Assembly (NCBI GenBank): GCA_002418725.1
Contig: DIER01000040.1
Location: forward strand, 1 to 8,459
From: Acholeplasmataceae bacterium UBA5769
Lineage (GTDB): Bacteria > Bacillota_I > Bacilli_A > Acholeplasmatales > Acholeplasmataceae
DNA length: 8,459 bases
Reading direction: 5' to 3'
Position numbers and translations under genes: made by a program
Notes under the pieces: generated by a model
The model's input: only the letters and a program-made list of their open reading frames with translations
The model's database searches: none
What the model was told of the DNA's origin: nothing
In this document: positions 1-5,988 of the stretch, piece after piece
Layout of the letters: every line of letters starts with the position of its first letter
Numbering within the stretch: the stretch's first letter is position 1

Positions 1-340
1 CAACGGATAAACACCCCTCGCCACCGGGGACGTAGATAATCTCGTTCGATCGCGCTTTTAAAACGGGATTAACAAGCGCATAAGAATAGAGCGTTCCATC
101 AAAATCTCTGACATGAACTGCAAACATTCTTTTTGAATGGTTTACTTGTGGTGCTGCAATCCCAACAGCAGGTCTTAGCCCGTAGCGTTCAGCTATTTCA
201 TCGTCTTGTGAGTTGATGACGTATTGTAACATATCTTTAAGCAATTTTTTATTTTCTTGAGTTAAAGGAACCTTAACTTCTTTGGCCACTTTGGTTAATG
301 TTGGATGGCCTTCTCGAATCACATTTTTCATGGTTATCAT
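1..340 (-). CDS. def: Peptide deformylase, N-terminal part (3' end off window)
   Basis: This enzyme removes the formyl group from the N-terminal Met of nascent proteins, as a cytoplasmic metallo-hydrolase acting at the ribosome exit. The minus strand reads open for 113 codons to the left edge. It contains deformylase motif I (GIAAPQ, residues 60-65) and motif II (EGCLS, residues 108-112, with metal ligand Cys110). Motif III (HExxH) and roughly 70 C-terminal residues lie beyond the window. The start MITMKNVIREGHPTL matches the N-terminus of the Bacillus YkrB-type deformylase as I remember it, so I chose the ATG at 340. An in-frame ATG at 346 sits too close to the GAGGTG ribosome site at 353-348, whereas 340 gives a spacing of 7. 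The SQDDEIAERYGLR segment ahead of motif I is typical of the Gram-positive (type 2) class. It is transcribed away from rsuA. Confidence 0.93.
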   Translation of the reverse strand, partial: MITMKNVIREGHPTLTKVAKEVKVPLTQENKKLLKDMLQYVINSQDDEIAERYGLRPAVGIAAPQVNHSKRMFAVHVRDFDGTLYSYALVNPVLKARSNEIIYVPGGEGCLSV

Positions 341-383
341 GGACATACACCTCACTTTTAGTATATCATAAGGAGCGACTTCT
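341..383. promoter_or_regulatory. Divergent 43-bp gap between def and rsuA
   Basis: Signals for both directions must be packed here or inside the neighbouring genes. On the plus strand TGGACA (340-345) and TATCAT (364-369) resemble -35/-10 boxes at 18-bp spacing, but a start near 376 would fall after the rsuA ribosome site AAGGAG (370-375), so this pairing is doubtful. On the minus strand TATGAT (370-365) is a possible -10 for def with no recognisable -35. The def ribosome site GAGGTG is at 353-348. Confidence 0.35.
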
Positions 384-1070
384 ATGCGTATGGATAAGTT
401 TTTAACGCAATTAAAATATACGACAAGAAGTCAAATCAAAGACTTTTTGAAACAACATGTCGTGATGAAGAATCATCAAGTGGTCAAAAACCCTAAAGAC
501 GACATCAATCCAAACGTTGATATCCTCACCATTGATGGACATAAAGTCTTCTATCAAGAAGATGTTCATCTGATGTTGTATAAGCCTAAAGGTTATCTAT
601 CAGCCAATAAAGATAACATGCATCCCTGTGCTGTTGATTTAATCAAAGAACCGTATCATCGTTTTGAGTATGCGATTGCAGGAAGACTTGATTTGGATGC
701 GGAAGGGTTGTTAATCTTAACCACAGATGGGACACTCGTCCATGACATCACCTCGCCTAAAAAACATCTACCTAAAGTCTATGAGGTGAAACTTGATCAG
801 CCTTTTACCTTAACTGATGCGTTAACCAAAGGTGTGACCATTAAGGACGGGAAAGACGAACTTTACGTTGCGAAAGCCATTGATCTCATAGTCAATGAAG
901 ATGTCATCTATATCACGATTGATGAAGGCAAATTTCATCAAGTTAAGCGGATGTTTCAAGCCATAGGATATGAAGTCACCCATTTAAAACGTATTCAAAT
1001 TGGAAACTTAAAACTTGGTGATTTATTGCCAGGTGAATATATAGAATTTCATAAGGAGCAACTTTTATGA
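384..1070 (+). CDS. rsuA: RsuA-family 16S rRNA pseudouridine synthase
   Basis: The protein converts a uridine to pseudouridine in 16S rRNA (position 516 in E. coli numbering) during small-subunit maturation. The 228 residues are normal for the family. An N-terminal S4-like RNA-binding part (MRMDKFL..., about residues 1-55) precedes the synthase domain, with the catalytic signature GRLDLDAEGLLILTTDG and predicted nucleophile Asp103. The C-terminal motif EGKFHQVKRMF (about 182-192) is characteristic of RsuA rather than of RluA/RluC. ATG 384 is preceded by AAGGAG (370-375) at 8-nt spacing, and the MRxDKFL beginning is the usual family start. The gene ends with TGA inside the ATGA that starts ylbF, indicating translational coupling. 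RluB/RluE-type target specificity cannot be excluded from sequence alone. Confidence 0.9.
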   Translation: MRMDKFLTQLKYTTRSQIKDFLKQHVVMKNHQVVKNPKDDINPNVDILTIDGHKVFYQEDVHLMLYKPKGYLSANKDNMHPCAVDLIKEPYHRFEYAIAGRLDLDAEGLLILTTDGTLVHDITSPKKHLPKVYEVKLDQPFTLTDALTKGVTIKDGKDELYVAKAIDLIVNEDVIYITIDEGKFHQVKRMFQAIGYEVTHLKRIQIGNLKLGDLLPGEYIEFHKEQLL

Positions 1071-1459
1071 CAGATATAATCATGCAAGCCTATCAAGTGC
1101 TTGATGAAATAAAGCAAGATCAAACCTATGTTGAGATGAAAAAGCTCGACAAACTTATTCCTCAAACCTATGCCAAAGAAATCGAAACTTTCCAAAAAGC
1201 AAAAAAGGTGTATGACGATGTTATGGCAACCGGAGGATCATATCATCCGGATTTTAAACAAGCGATTAAAAACTTTTCAGAAGCTAAAGCTGTTCTCTAC
1301 GCAAAAGAAGAGGTTTCACGCTATTTTCAACTCGAAAAAGCCTTGCAAGATGAAATTAATGCATTTCTAAAAGACATGACCGATGCTGTATCCAGTCATA
1401 TCAAAACACCTAATAAATTAGGAATTGTTCAAAAGGGAGGTAGTTGCCATGTACGCTAA
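1067..1459 (+). CDS. ylbF: YlbF/YmcA-family protein (RicF-like)
   Basis: This is a small, largely helical cytoplasmic protein of 130 residues. In Bacillus, YlbF (RicF) works with YmcA and YaaT in a complex that binds Fe-S clusters and steers RNase Y-dependent mRNA processing. Supporting features are the conserved core around GGSYHPDFK (residues 56-64), a family motif comparable to Bacillus GKYHPDY, the charged helices on both sides, and the immediate neighbour ylbG, the same pair as in Bacillus. The C-terminus reads KGGSCHVR with a single Cys127; the Bacillus protein, as I recall it, has a longer Cys-rich tail there. The start ATG overlaps the rsuA stop by 4 nt. The ribosome site is AAGGAG inside the rsuA 3' end. 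Family assignment is good; a role in RNA processing is inferred. Confidence 0.82.
   Translation: MTDIIMQAYQVLDEIKQDQTYVEMKKLDKLIPQTYAKEIETFQKAKKVYDDVMATGGSYHPDFKQAIKNFSEAKAVLYAKEEVSRYFQLEKALQDEINAFLKDMTDAVSSHIKTPNKLGIVQKGGSCHVR
1435..1440 (+). promoter_or_regulatory. Ribosome binding site fixing the ylbG start
   Basis: GGGAGG lies 8 nt before ATG 1449. It supports that codon over the in-frame TTG at 1425, which lies upstream of this site and would add eight residues not expected in the family. Confidence 0.75.
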
Positions 1460-1676
1460 TCGCATGCAATATGTTGTCTTCTATCAAGGGAAGCACGTTT
1501 TAGAAAAACTTAAAACTTTGCCAGTAGATATCGCCTATATTTCAGAAAAGCAAAATTATGCCGTTTGTTATGGTGATAAAGACATTGAAAGCCAACTTAA
1601 AAAGCAACTCAAAGATGTCAAAGGTTTTAAACACATTGGGACATCTCAAACATTCGATAACAATTTAAATTTTTAA
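1449..1676 (+). CDS. ylbG: YlbG family protein (DUF2129)
   Basis: A 75-residue cytoplasmic protein of the YlbG/DUF2129 family; its biochemical function is not known. The stretch YISEKQNYAVCYGDKDIE matches the Bacillus YlbG core (YVSKRLKYVVLYCDMDM) position for position as I recall it, and the end (FKHIGTSQTFDNNLNF) aligns with the remainder of that family. The gene follows ylbF directly, as in Bacillus, and overlaps its 3' end by 11 nt, so the two are probably co-translated. ATG 1449 is chosen because a strong GGGAGG lies 8 nt upstream. No terminator is visible between ylbG and the rpsP promoter, so read-through into the ribosomal operon is possible. Confidence 0.8.
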   Translation: MYANRMQYVVFYQGKHVLEKLKTLPVDIAYISEKQNYAVCYGDKDIESQLKKQLKDVKGFKHIGTSQTFDNNLNF

Positions 1677-1694
1677 TCTGTTAAGCAAAAAGAC

Positions 1695-1722
1695 TTGACA
1701 CCTAGAAATAAATCGTTATAAT
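1695..1722 (+). promoter_or_regulatory. Promoter of the rpsP-khpA-rimM-trmD operon
   Basis: A perfect TTGACA (1695-1700) and a perfect TATAAT (1717-1722) are separated by 16 bp, a consensus housekeeping sigma factor promoter. Transcription should begin near 1729, leaving a leader of about 30 nt before rpsP. Confidence 0.9.
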
Positions 1723-1759
1723 AGTAATGGATTATGAATAAGAAAGAGAGTGAACATAC

Positions 1760-1999
1760 ATGGCAGTAAAAATTCGTTTACAACGTTTTGGTTCAAACAA
1801 AGCACCATTTTACAGAGTTGTCGCAAGTGAATCTAACAGATCAAGAGATGGAAAATTCTTAGAAATCGTTGGTACATATGATCCCCTTAAGGGCATCGTC
1901 AATATCGATGGTGACAAAGTACAAAAATGGATGGGCAATGGCGCTCAACCAACCGAAACTGTAAGAAGCTTGTTAAAGAAGTACAGCGTATTAAAATAA
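1760..1999 (+). CDS. rpsP: 30S ribosomal protein S16
   Basis: S16 is an early-to-intermediate assembly protein of the 30S subunit that binds 16S rRNA. The N-terminus MAVKIRLQRFGSNKAPFYRVV, followed by RDGKFLEIVGTYDPL, is diagnostic. The QKWMGNGAQPTETVRSLL segment is the standard C-terminal part. At 79 residues it is slightly shorter than the usual 80-90, because the loop after YDPL is compact and the basic tail is absent. The ATG is preceded by AGAAAGAGAGTGA (1741-1753), a 13-nt run also found in front of rplS, rather than a textbook AAGGAGG. It is the first gene of a four-gene operon with khpA, rimM and trmD, the order familiar from Firmicutes. Confidence 0.97.
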   Translation: MAVKIRLQRFGSNKAPFYRVVASESNRSRDGKFLEIVGTYDPLKGIVNIDGDKVQKWMGNGAQPTETVRSLLKKYSVLK

Positions 2000-2017
2000 T
2001 CAAAGGGGGATGCAATC

Positions 2018-2266
2018 ATGGCGGTTGATTTTGAAAAACTGATCAAAAATATGATAATGCCATTAGTCGTTAACCCGGATGATGTTTTAGTTAAAATCTT
2101 GTCAACAGATGATGATACGATTACCATTCAGCTCTTAGTCAATGAAGCTGATTTGGGACGTGTGATTGGAAAAGGCGGCAAAATTGCCAGTGCTATGCGG
2201 ACGATTGTCTACGCAGGAGCTTCGAAAGAAGGCAAGCGCGTACAAATCGATATTGACTCATTTTAA
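2018..2266 (+). CDS. khpA: KhpA-type KH-domain RNA-binding protein
   Basis: This is a small single KH-domain protein (82 residues; YlqC in Bacillus). In Gram-positive bacteria it pairs with KhpB and binds RNA, affecting cell division and gene expression. The KH signature is clear: VIGKGGKIASAMRTIV with the GxxG loop at residues 51-54 (GKGG). The preceding strand ILSTDDDTITIQLLV and the ending GKRVQIDI are also typical, and the length matches the family. ATG 2018 has a strong AAAGGGGG site 8 nt upstream. It lies between rpsP and rimM, the conserved location of this gene in Bacilli. Its stop is separated by a single base from the rimM start. Confidence 0.93.
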   Translation: MAVDFEKLIKNMIMPLVVNPDDVLVKILSTDDDTITIQLLVNEADLGRVIGKGGKIASAMRTIVYAGASKEGKRVQIDIDSF

Positions 2267-2267
2267 C

Positions 2268-2762
2268 ATGAGCAAGTATCTCATTGGTCATATAACAAAT
2301 ACACACGGCATTAGAGGAGAGGTTAAAATCTACAATTATAGTGATTTTAACCGCTTTTTCGTTGGTGCTGAAATCTATGTTGAATTGAAAACGGGTAAGA
2401 AAGCATTTGTGGTGGAACGTGTTCGACCACAAGGCAATCTTTTCATTGTTAAATTCAAGGGATACGATAACATCAACGACATCCTCATGTACAAAGGGTT
2501 AGACCTTTATTCTGATGACAATGTCGATGATGAATTAGAAGATGATGATTATCATTATAGTATGTTAATTGGAAAACCATGCCTAAATGAAGAAGGTGTT
2601 CTTTTAGGTCATGTGAAAAGCATGATCCCTGTACCACAAGGACACTTGATTGAACTTACAACCGTTCAAGGAAAACAGGCGATGATTCCATTCAATAAAG
2701 TATTCGTCAAAGATGTAGATCAAGATAAAATCATCTTGACACCAATCGAGGGACTTCTATGA
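2268..2762 (+). CDS. rimM: 16S rRNA processing / ribosome maturation factor RimM
   Basis: RimM binds S19 and assists maturation of the 30S head and 16S rRNA processing. The 164 residues show the N-terminal RimM domain (YLIGHITNTHGIRGEVKIY, residues 4-22). An acidic linker (DDNVDDELEDDD, about 83-94) leads to the C-terminal PRC barrel (about 96-164), ending MIPFNKVFVKDVDQDKIILTPIEGLL, which is the family's usual finish. The start is ATG 2268, one nucleotide after the khpA TAA; family alignment supports it because the conserved domain begins at residue 4. No purine-rich ribosome site precedes it, so translation probably depends on reinitiation by ribosomes finishing khpA. Its TGA stop overlaps the trmD ATG (ATGA). 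Confidence 0.95.
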   Translation: MSKYLIGHITNTHGIRGEVKIYNYSDFNRFFVGAEIYVELKTGKKAFVVERVRPQGNLFIVKFKGYDNINDILMYKGLDLYSDDNVDDELEDDDYHYSMLIGKPCLNEEGVLLGHVKSMIPVPQGHLIELTTVQGKQAMIPFNKVFVKDVDQDKIILTPIEGLL

Positions 2763-3475
2763 AAATCGATATTCTAACCATCTTTCCTGATTTTTTTGAT
2801 GCATTCTTAAGAACGTCAATCATCAAACGTGGGATTGAAGACGGGTATATCAACATTCAAACACATCAACTCAGAGACTATAGTAGTTTAAAGCATAACC
2901 GAATTGATGACACGCCTTATGGTGGTGGTGCAGGGATGCTGATGATGTTTCCACCTTTCTATGAAGCTATTAAAACACTTAAACAGGAAGAGACACACAT
3001 TATCATGACATCACCTCAAGGAAAGCTTTTTGATCAAAAAAAAGCCATTGAACTTGCACAAAAAAAACACCTTCTCATCTTATGCGGTCATTATGAAGGG
3101 ATCGATGCACGTGTTGAAGAACTCATCGATGAAGAAATATCGATAGGAAACTACGTGCTCACCGGTGGAGAAATGCCAGCGATGATTATCGCAGATGCTG
3201 TTTCTAGACTCGTTCCTGGCGTGATTCACGAAGACTCCAGTGAAACCGATTCGCTTCAACAGGGATGGTTAAAGTACCCACAGTACACCAAACCTGAAGT
3301 TTATGAGGGCTATCGTGTCCCTGAAGTTTTACTCTCAGGACACCATCAACTGATCGCAACTTGGCGTAAAGAACAATCCGTTAGAAGAACATTGACTAAG
3401 CGTCCAGACTTGCTTCAAGAAATCGTCCTCACGGAAGAAGAAAAAAAGATCTTAAAAAAAGTAAACAAAGCATAG
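2759..3475 (+). CDS. trmD: tRNA (guanine37-N1)-methyltransferase
   Basis: TrmD transfers a methyl group from S-adenosylmethionine to N1 of G37 beside the anticodon in tRNAs reading CNN-type codons, preventing +1 frameshifts. It is a homodimeric SPOUT (trefoil-knot) enzyme. The 238 residues are a normal length. Visible motifs are DDTPYGGGAGMLMM (50-63), LCGHYEGIDARV (108-119) and the knot segment SIGNYVLTGGEMPAMIIADAVSR (128-150). By position, Arg150 and Asp164 correspond to E. coli Arg154 and the proposed catalytic Asp169. The C-terminal tRNA-binding part (LSGHHQLIATWRKEQSVRRTLTKRPDLL) is present. It is the last gene of the rpsP operon, coupled to rimM by a 4-nt overlap, with GAGGGA upstream as ribosome site, and a hairpin terminator follows its stop. 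Confidence 0.96.
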   Translation: MKIDILTIFPDFFDAFLRTSIIKRGIEDGYINIQTHQLRDYSSLKHNRIDDTPYGGGAGMLMMFPPFYEAIKTLKQEETHIIMTSPQGKLFDQKKAIELAQKKHLLILCGHYEGIDARVEELIDEEISIGNYVLTGGEMPAMIIADAVSRLVPGVIHEDSSETDSLQQGWLKYPQYTKPEVYEGYRVPEVLLSGHHQLIATWRKEQSVRRTLTKRPDLLQEIVLTEEEKKILKKVNKA

Positions 3476-3503
3476 CTACCTGAAGTCAGATGCTTGCTTT
3501 TTT
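3465..3503 (+). terminator. Rho-independent terminator after trmD
   Basis: AAGCAT (3468-3473) pairs with ATGCTT (3490-3495). Outer A/T pairs can form beyond a small mismatch, and the stem is followed by GC and six T residues (3498-3503). The stem overlaps the trmD stop codon. It is of moderate strength, so some read-through into the next gene is possible. Confidence 0.6.
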
Positions 3504-3522
3504 CATAAAGAGGATATAAGAT
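3494..3522 (+). promoter_or_regulatory. Weak candidate promoter for the LtaS-like gene
   Basis: TTGCTT (3494-3499) and TAAGAT (3517-3522) are 17 bp apart and would start transcription near 3529. Each box matches the consensus only partly, and the -35 overlaps the trmD terminator's T tract. No better pair was found in this gap. Confidence 0.25.
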
Positions 3523-3532
3523 ATTAACGTAA

Positions 3533-3549
3533 AGATTATGTAATAATCT
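3533..3549. repeat. 17-bp interrupted palindrome before the LtaS-like gene
   Basis: AGATTAT (3533-3539) and ATAATCT (3543-3549) are perfect inverted repeats around GTA. The element ends 2 nt before the AAAGGAG ribosome site (3552-3558). It could be an operator or a weak AT-rich hairpin near the 5' end of the mRNA. Confidence 0.5.
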
Positions 3550-3566
3550 ATAAAGGAGAACATCAG

Positions 3567-5441
3567 ATGCATTACCTCAAGAAACTTGCAACTAAATCGA
3601 TGTTAATTGAATGGCTCATCGTGATTGCGATTGTTTTTACACTCGATGCGATATTCATTTTACGATATGGCTTTTCCATCTCTGTTAGACATTGGATCAT
3701 TGCCTTTTTTAACGTTGCCGTAGTGCTTTCAACCATTTCATTTATTTCAAGTTATAAAAAAAGATTCATGGTCTACGCACTTTTTATTTTAGTCATGTTT
3801 ATGTTTTTTATCACCGATAGTGTCCTTTATTTCTTTAAAGATGATGTAACATCGATTGCAATGCTACTCGAATCGATTCGAAATACGATGGAAATTGGTT
3901 TAAAATACAACCCCTTACTTGCCTATTCCTTAACCGAATGGATGGGGATCTCTATCTTTGTATTTGGTATGGCATTCATCTTGAATCGTGTCGTTAAACT
4001 ACGGTATGAACGTCATGAACGTCATTTTGTCAAACATTTCTTTTACTTTGGTTTATCGATGTTGGGTTTAATCTTCGCACCGAAAGTCATTGATCATGCT
4101 GACCAAGTGTTGTTTGACACACCATCCGATAAGACCTTATTTGTTCAAAAATTTGGTTCAATCACTTATCATGCTAAAGATATCATGACCTACACTGCAA
4201 ACGCGATTAAACCTTTACTCTTTAAGGATGACTACATCACTGAGATTAACGAACAAGTCACCAATGAATTCGCACCTACGACCGAACTTTTCGGGATGTT
4301 CGAAGGTAAAAATGTCATCATGATCATGTGTGAAACCTGTGAAGAATATGCATTTACAGAGACGTATACGCCGAATTATTACCGCTTAAGAAACCAAAGC
4401 ATGTATTTTACGCAATTCTTTTCAGCAGCAAAATCAAATTACACCTACGATGCTGAATTTAAATCACTTACCTCATTGATGTATTTTTGGGGTGATAACT
4501 ACATGTATTCTTACGCGAATAACGCATTCCCTACCGCATTACCGAGCATGTTGAAACGTGAAGGATATACCACACATTCCTTCCACAACTACAACGGCGA
4601 TTTCTTTAATCGGACCAATATGCATCCAACCCTTGGCTTTGACAATTATCTCGCCTTTGAAGGTTTAGGAATCGAGAAAGATGATTCATGGCCATTGGAT
4701 TCGATCATGTTTCAAACGTATAAAGATCAGATTGCTCCTGTACAGGAAGAACCATTTTTTAGTTTTATCATTACGGTGACACCTCATGGACCACACGGTG
4801 AATATCGGGAATCCTTGCAGGCATATTATGACGTTTTAGATGCAGATGAAGCTTATCAAGATGAATCGATCGAATTTAAAACCATCACTGCAGCACAAAT
4901 GAATTTTGATGAAGGTTTAGGCATTTTACTTGATGACCTTGAGATGAAAGGTCTTATGGAAGAAACCGTGATCATCATGTTTTCTGATCATAAAAACTAC
5001 TCATCACAATTTGTCACTTACGATAAAACAGAAAACAGTGATATCCCTTATGAGATTGAAAAAGTTCCTTTCTTGATGTATCTGCCAGGATATCAAGTGG
5101 GAGAAAACTTAACGTTAGGTTCACATTATGACATTACCCCAACATTACTTGATCTTCTAGGCATTGCATCATACAAAGATTTCTACTATGGACAAAGTTT
5201 ATTCCTAGAAAATAGAGAAGATAGACCCATCATTTTATCGCACTCGAATTGGATATCAAACGCTTATCGCGTTCGCTTCGGTCAAGTAGTCTACGGTGAA
5301 GTGAGTGAAGAAGAATTTATTGAAACGAGAAATCGTATTCATCAAACCATTCGTTTCTATGATCGTATCTTTTTCTCCGATTACTTTAGAACTGAAAACC
5401 CATTCTATCTTGTTGAAATGCTCGAAGTTGAAATTGATTAG
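3567..5441 (+). CDS. LtaS-type phosphoglycerol transferase (membrane sulfatase-fold enzyme)
   Basis: Family members transfer glycerol-1-phosphate from phosphatidylglycerol onto a lipid or polymer outside the membrane, as lipoteichoic acid synthases or related lipid glycerophosphotransferases. The 624 residues have five likely N-terminal membrane segments (about 13-33, 42-62, 66-90, 118-140, 155-172). After a linker comes an extracellular sulfatase-fold domain (about 245-575). Likely active-site residues by comparison with S. aureus LtaS are Glu256 in KNVIMIMCETCE (Glu255), Thr293 in NYTYDAEF (nucleophile Thr300) and Asp474-His475 in IMFSDH (Asp475-His476). TVTPHGPH (403-410) and HYDITPTLLDLLG (520-532) are further family motifs. 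ATG 3567 has AAAGGAG at 8 nt. The gene sits between trmD and rplS, normally adjacent. The acceptor is unknown; if the host lacks a wall, glycerophosphoglycolipid synthesis is a reasonable inference. I therefore give no symbol. Confidence 0.85.
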   Translation: MHYLKKLATKSMLIEWLIVIAIVFTLDAIFILRYGFSISVRHWIIAFFNVAVVLSTISFISSYKKRFMVYALFILVMFMFFITDSVLYFFKDDVTSIAMLLESIRNTMEIGLKYNPLLAYSLTEWMGISIFVFGMAFILNRVVKLRYERHERHFVKHFFYFGLSMLGLIFAPKVIDHADQVLFDTPSDKTLFVQKFGSITYHAKDIMTYTANAIKPLLFKDDYITEINEQVTNEFAPTTELFGMFEGKNVIMIMCETCEEYAFTETYTPNYYRLRNQSMYFTQFFSAAKSNYTYDAEFKSLTSLMYFWGDNYMYSYANNAFPTALPSMLKREGYTTHSFHNYNGDFFNRTNMHPTLGFDNYLAFEGLGIEKDDSWPLDSIMFQTYKDQIAPVQEEPFFSFIITVTPHGPHGEYRESLQAYYDVLDADEAYQDESIEFKTITAAQMNFDEGLGILLDDLEMKGLMEETVIIMFSDHKNYSSQFVTYDKTENSDIPYEIEKVPFLMYLPGYQVGENLTLGSHYDITPTLLDLLGIASYKDFYYGQSLFLENREDRPIILSHSNWISNAYRVRFGQVVYGEVSEEEFIETRNRIHQTIRFYDRIFFSDYFRTENPFYLVEMLEVEID

Positions 5442-5449
5442 AAAAAGTG

Positions 5450-5478
5450 TTGCATGTTTTCTATAACTTTGTTATAAT
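5450..5478 (+). promoter_or_regulatory. Promoter of rplS
   Basis: TTGCAT (5450-5455) and a perfect TATAAT (5473-5478) are 17 bp apart, with a TGn extended -10 (TGT at 5470-5472). The -35 begins 9 nt after the preceding stop codon. Transcription should start near 5485, giving a leader of about 78 nt. Confidence 0.88.
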
Positions 5479-5484
5479 AATAAG

Positions 5485-5562
5485 GCCGTATTAAAATATT
5501 TATGCACAATGGTCCGCTGTCCTTAAAGATATGAACATTGGAAGAAAGAGAGTGAGTCGAAC
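5485..5562 (+). promoter_or_regulatory. Probable L19 (rplS) autoregulatory mRNA leader
   Basis: Many low-GC Gram-positive bacteria have a structured L19 leader in front of rplS, through which L19 is thought to control its own mRNA. Here GGTCCGCTGT (5511-5520) followed by GAACATTG (5533-5540) resembles that leader as I remember it. CAATG (5507-5511) can pair with CATTG (5536-5540), and TGTCC (5518-5522) can alternatively pair with GAACA (5533-5537) with one mismatch, so two exclusive folds are possible. The ribosome site region AGAAAGAGAGTGA (5543-5555) follows directly. The assignment is from motif memory and position. Confidence 0.5.
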
Positions 5563-5919
5563 ATGTCAAGATTAAAAGGACAAGCATTGATTGCTGCGAT
5601 TACACAGCAGTATATCAAAGATGTACCTACCTTCTATCCTGGTGATACTGTTAAAGTATACGTCAAGATCAAAGAAGGAAGTCGCGAACGTATTCAGTTA
5701 TTTGAAGGTCTCGTCATCAAAAGACAAGGCGGAGGAATTTCTGAAACATTTACCGTTCGTAAGGTATCCTACGGTATCGGTGTAGAACGTACATTCCCTG
5801 TACACGCACCAACGATTGACCGCATTGAAGTGGCACGTAGCGGTAAGGTTAGAAGAGCTAAGCTCAACTACATCCGTACATTGTCAGCGAAGGCATCTAG
5901 AATTAAAGAAAAGCGGTAA
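5563..5919 (+). CDS. rplS: 50S ribosomal protein L19
   Basis: L19 lies at the interface of the 30S and 50S subunits. The 118 residues are the usual length. Diagnostic stretches are FYPGDTVKVYVKIKEGSRERIQLFEGLVIKRQGGGISETFTVRKV (split here by motif: FYPGDTVKV, RIQLFEGLVI, ISETFTVRK), YGIGVERTFPVHAP and the basic end KVRRAKLNYIR. The ATG at 5563 is preceded by the purine-rich AGAAAGAGAGTGA that also precedes rpsP. In many relatives rplS ends the rpsP-rimM-trmD operon; here it is separated by the LtaS-like gene and has its own promoter and probable autoregulatory leader. A strong terminator follows within 5 nt of the stop. Confidence 0.97.
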   Translation: MSRLKGQALIAAITQQYIKDVPTFYPGDTVKVYVKIKEGSRERIQLFEGLVIKRQGGGISETFTVRKVSYGIGVERTFPVHAPTIDRIEVARSGKVRRAKLNYIRTLSAKASRIKEKR

Positions 5920-5923
5920 CATG

Positions 5924-5950
5924 ATAAAGGGGCACATCCTGCCCCTTTAT
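5924..5950 (+). terminator. Strong Rho-independent terminator after rplS
   Basis: ATAAAGGGGCA (5924-5934) and TGCCCCTTTAT (5940-5950) form a perfect 11-bp stem with a CATCC loop, followed by TTCTT. The A-rich 5' flank makes it potentially bidirectional, though only plus-strand genes flank it. Confidence 0.93.
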
Positions 5951-5988
5951 TTCTTATGTAAATGAATGAAACAATTTTCATAAAACAC

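Noticed and set aside
2166..2267. 34-codon upstream extension of rimM starting at TTG.
   Set aside because: It overlaps the conserved KH domain of khpA in another frame, and RimM homologues begin close to MSKYLIGHI.
1945..2432. Minus-strand open frames at 1945-2127 and 2193-2432, and a further one at 6412-6597.
   Set aside because: They are antisense to rpsP/khpA/rimM and ccpA, have no ribosome sites and no family resemblance.
3236..3297. TrmD segment LKYPQYTKP differs from E. coli LLDCPHYTRP and first seemed to lose the catalytic Asp.
   Set aside because: Counting residues against E. coli TrmD puts catalytic Asp169 in the EDSF segment, which corresponds to conserved Asp164 here; the changed residues are not catalytic.
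5591..5785. Plus-strand open frame of 64 codons inside rplS.
   Set aside because: It is a frame shadow of L19 with no recognisable family.
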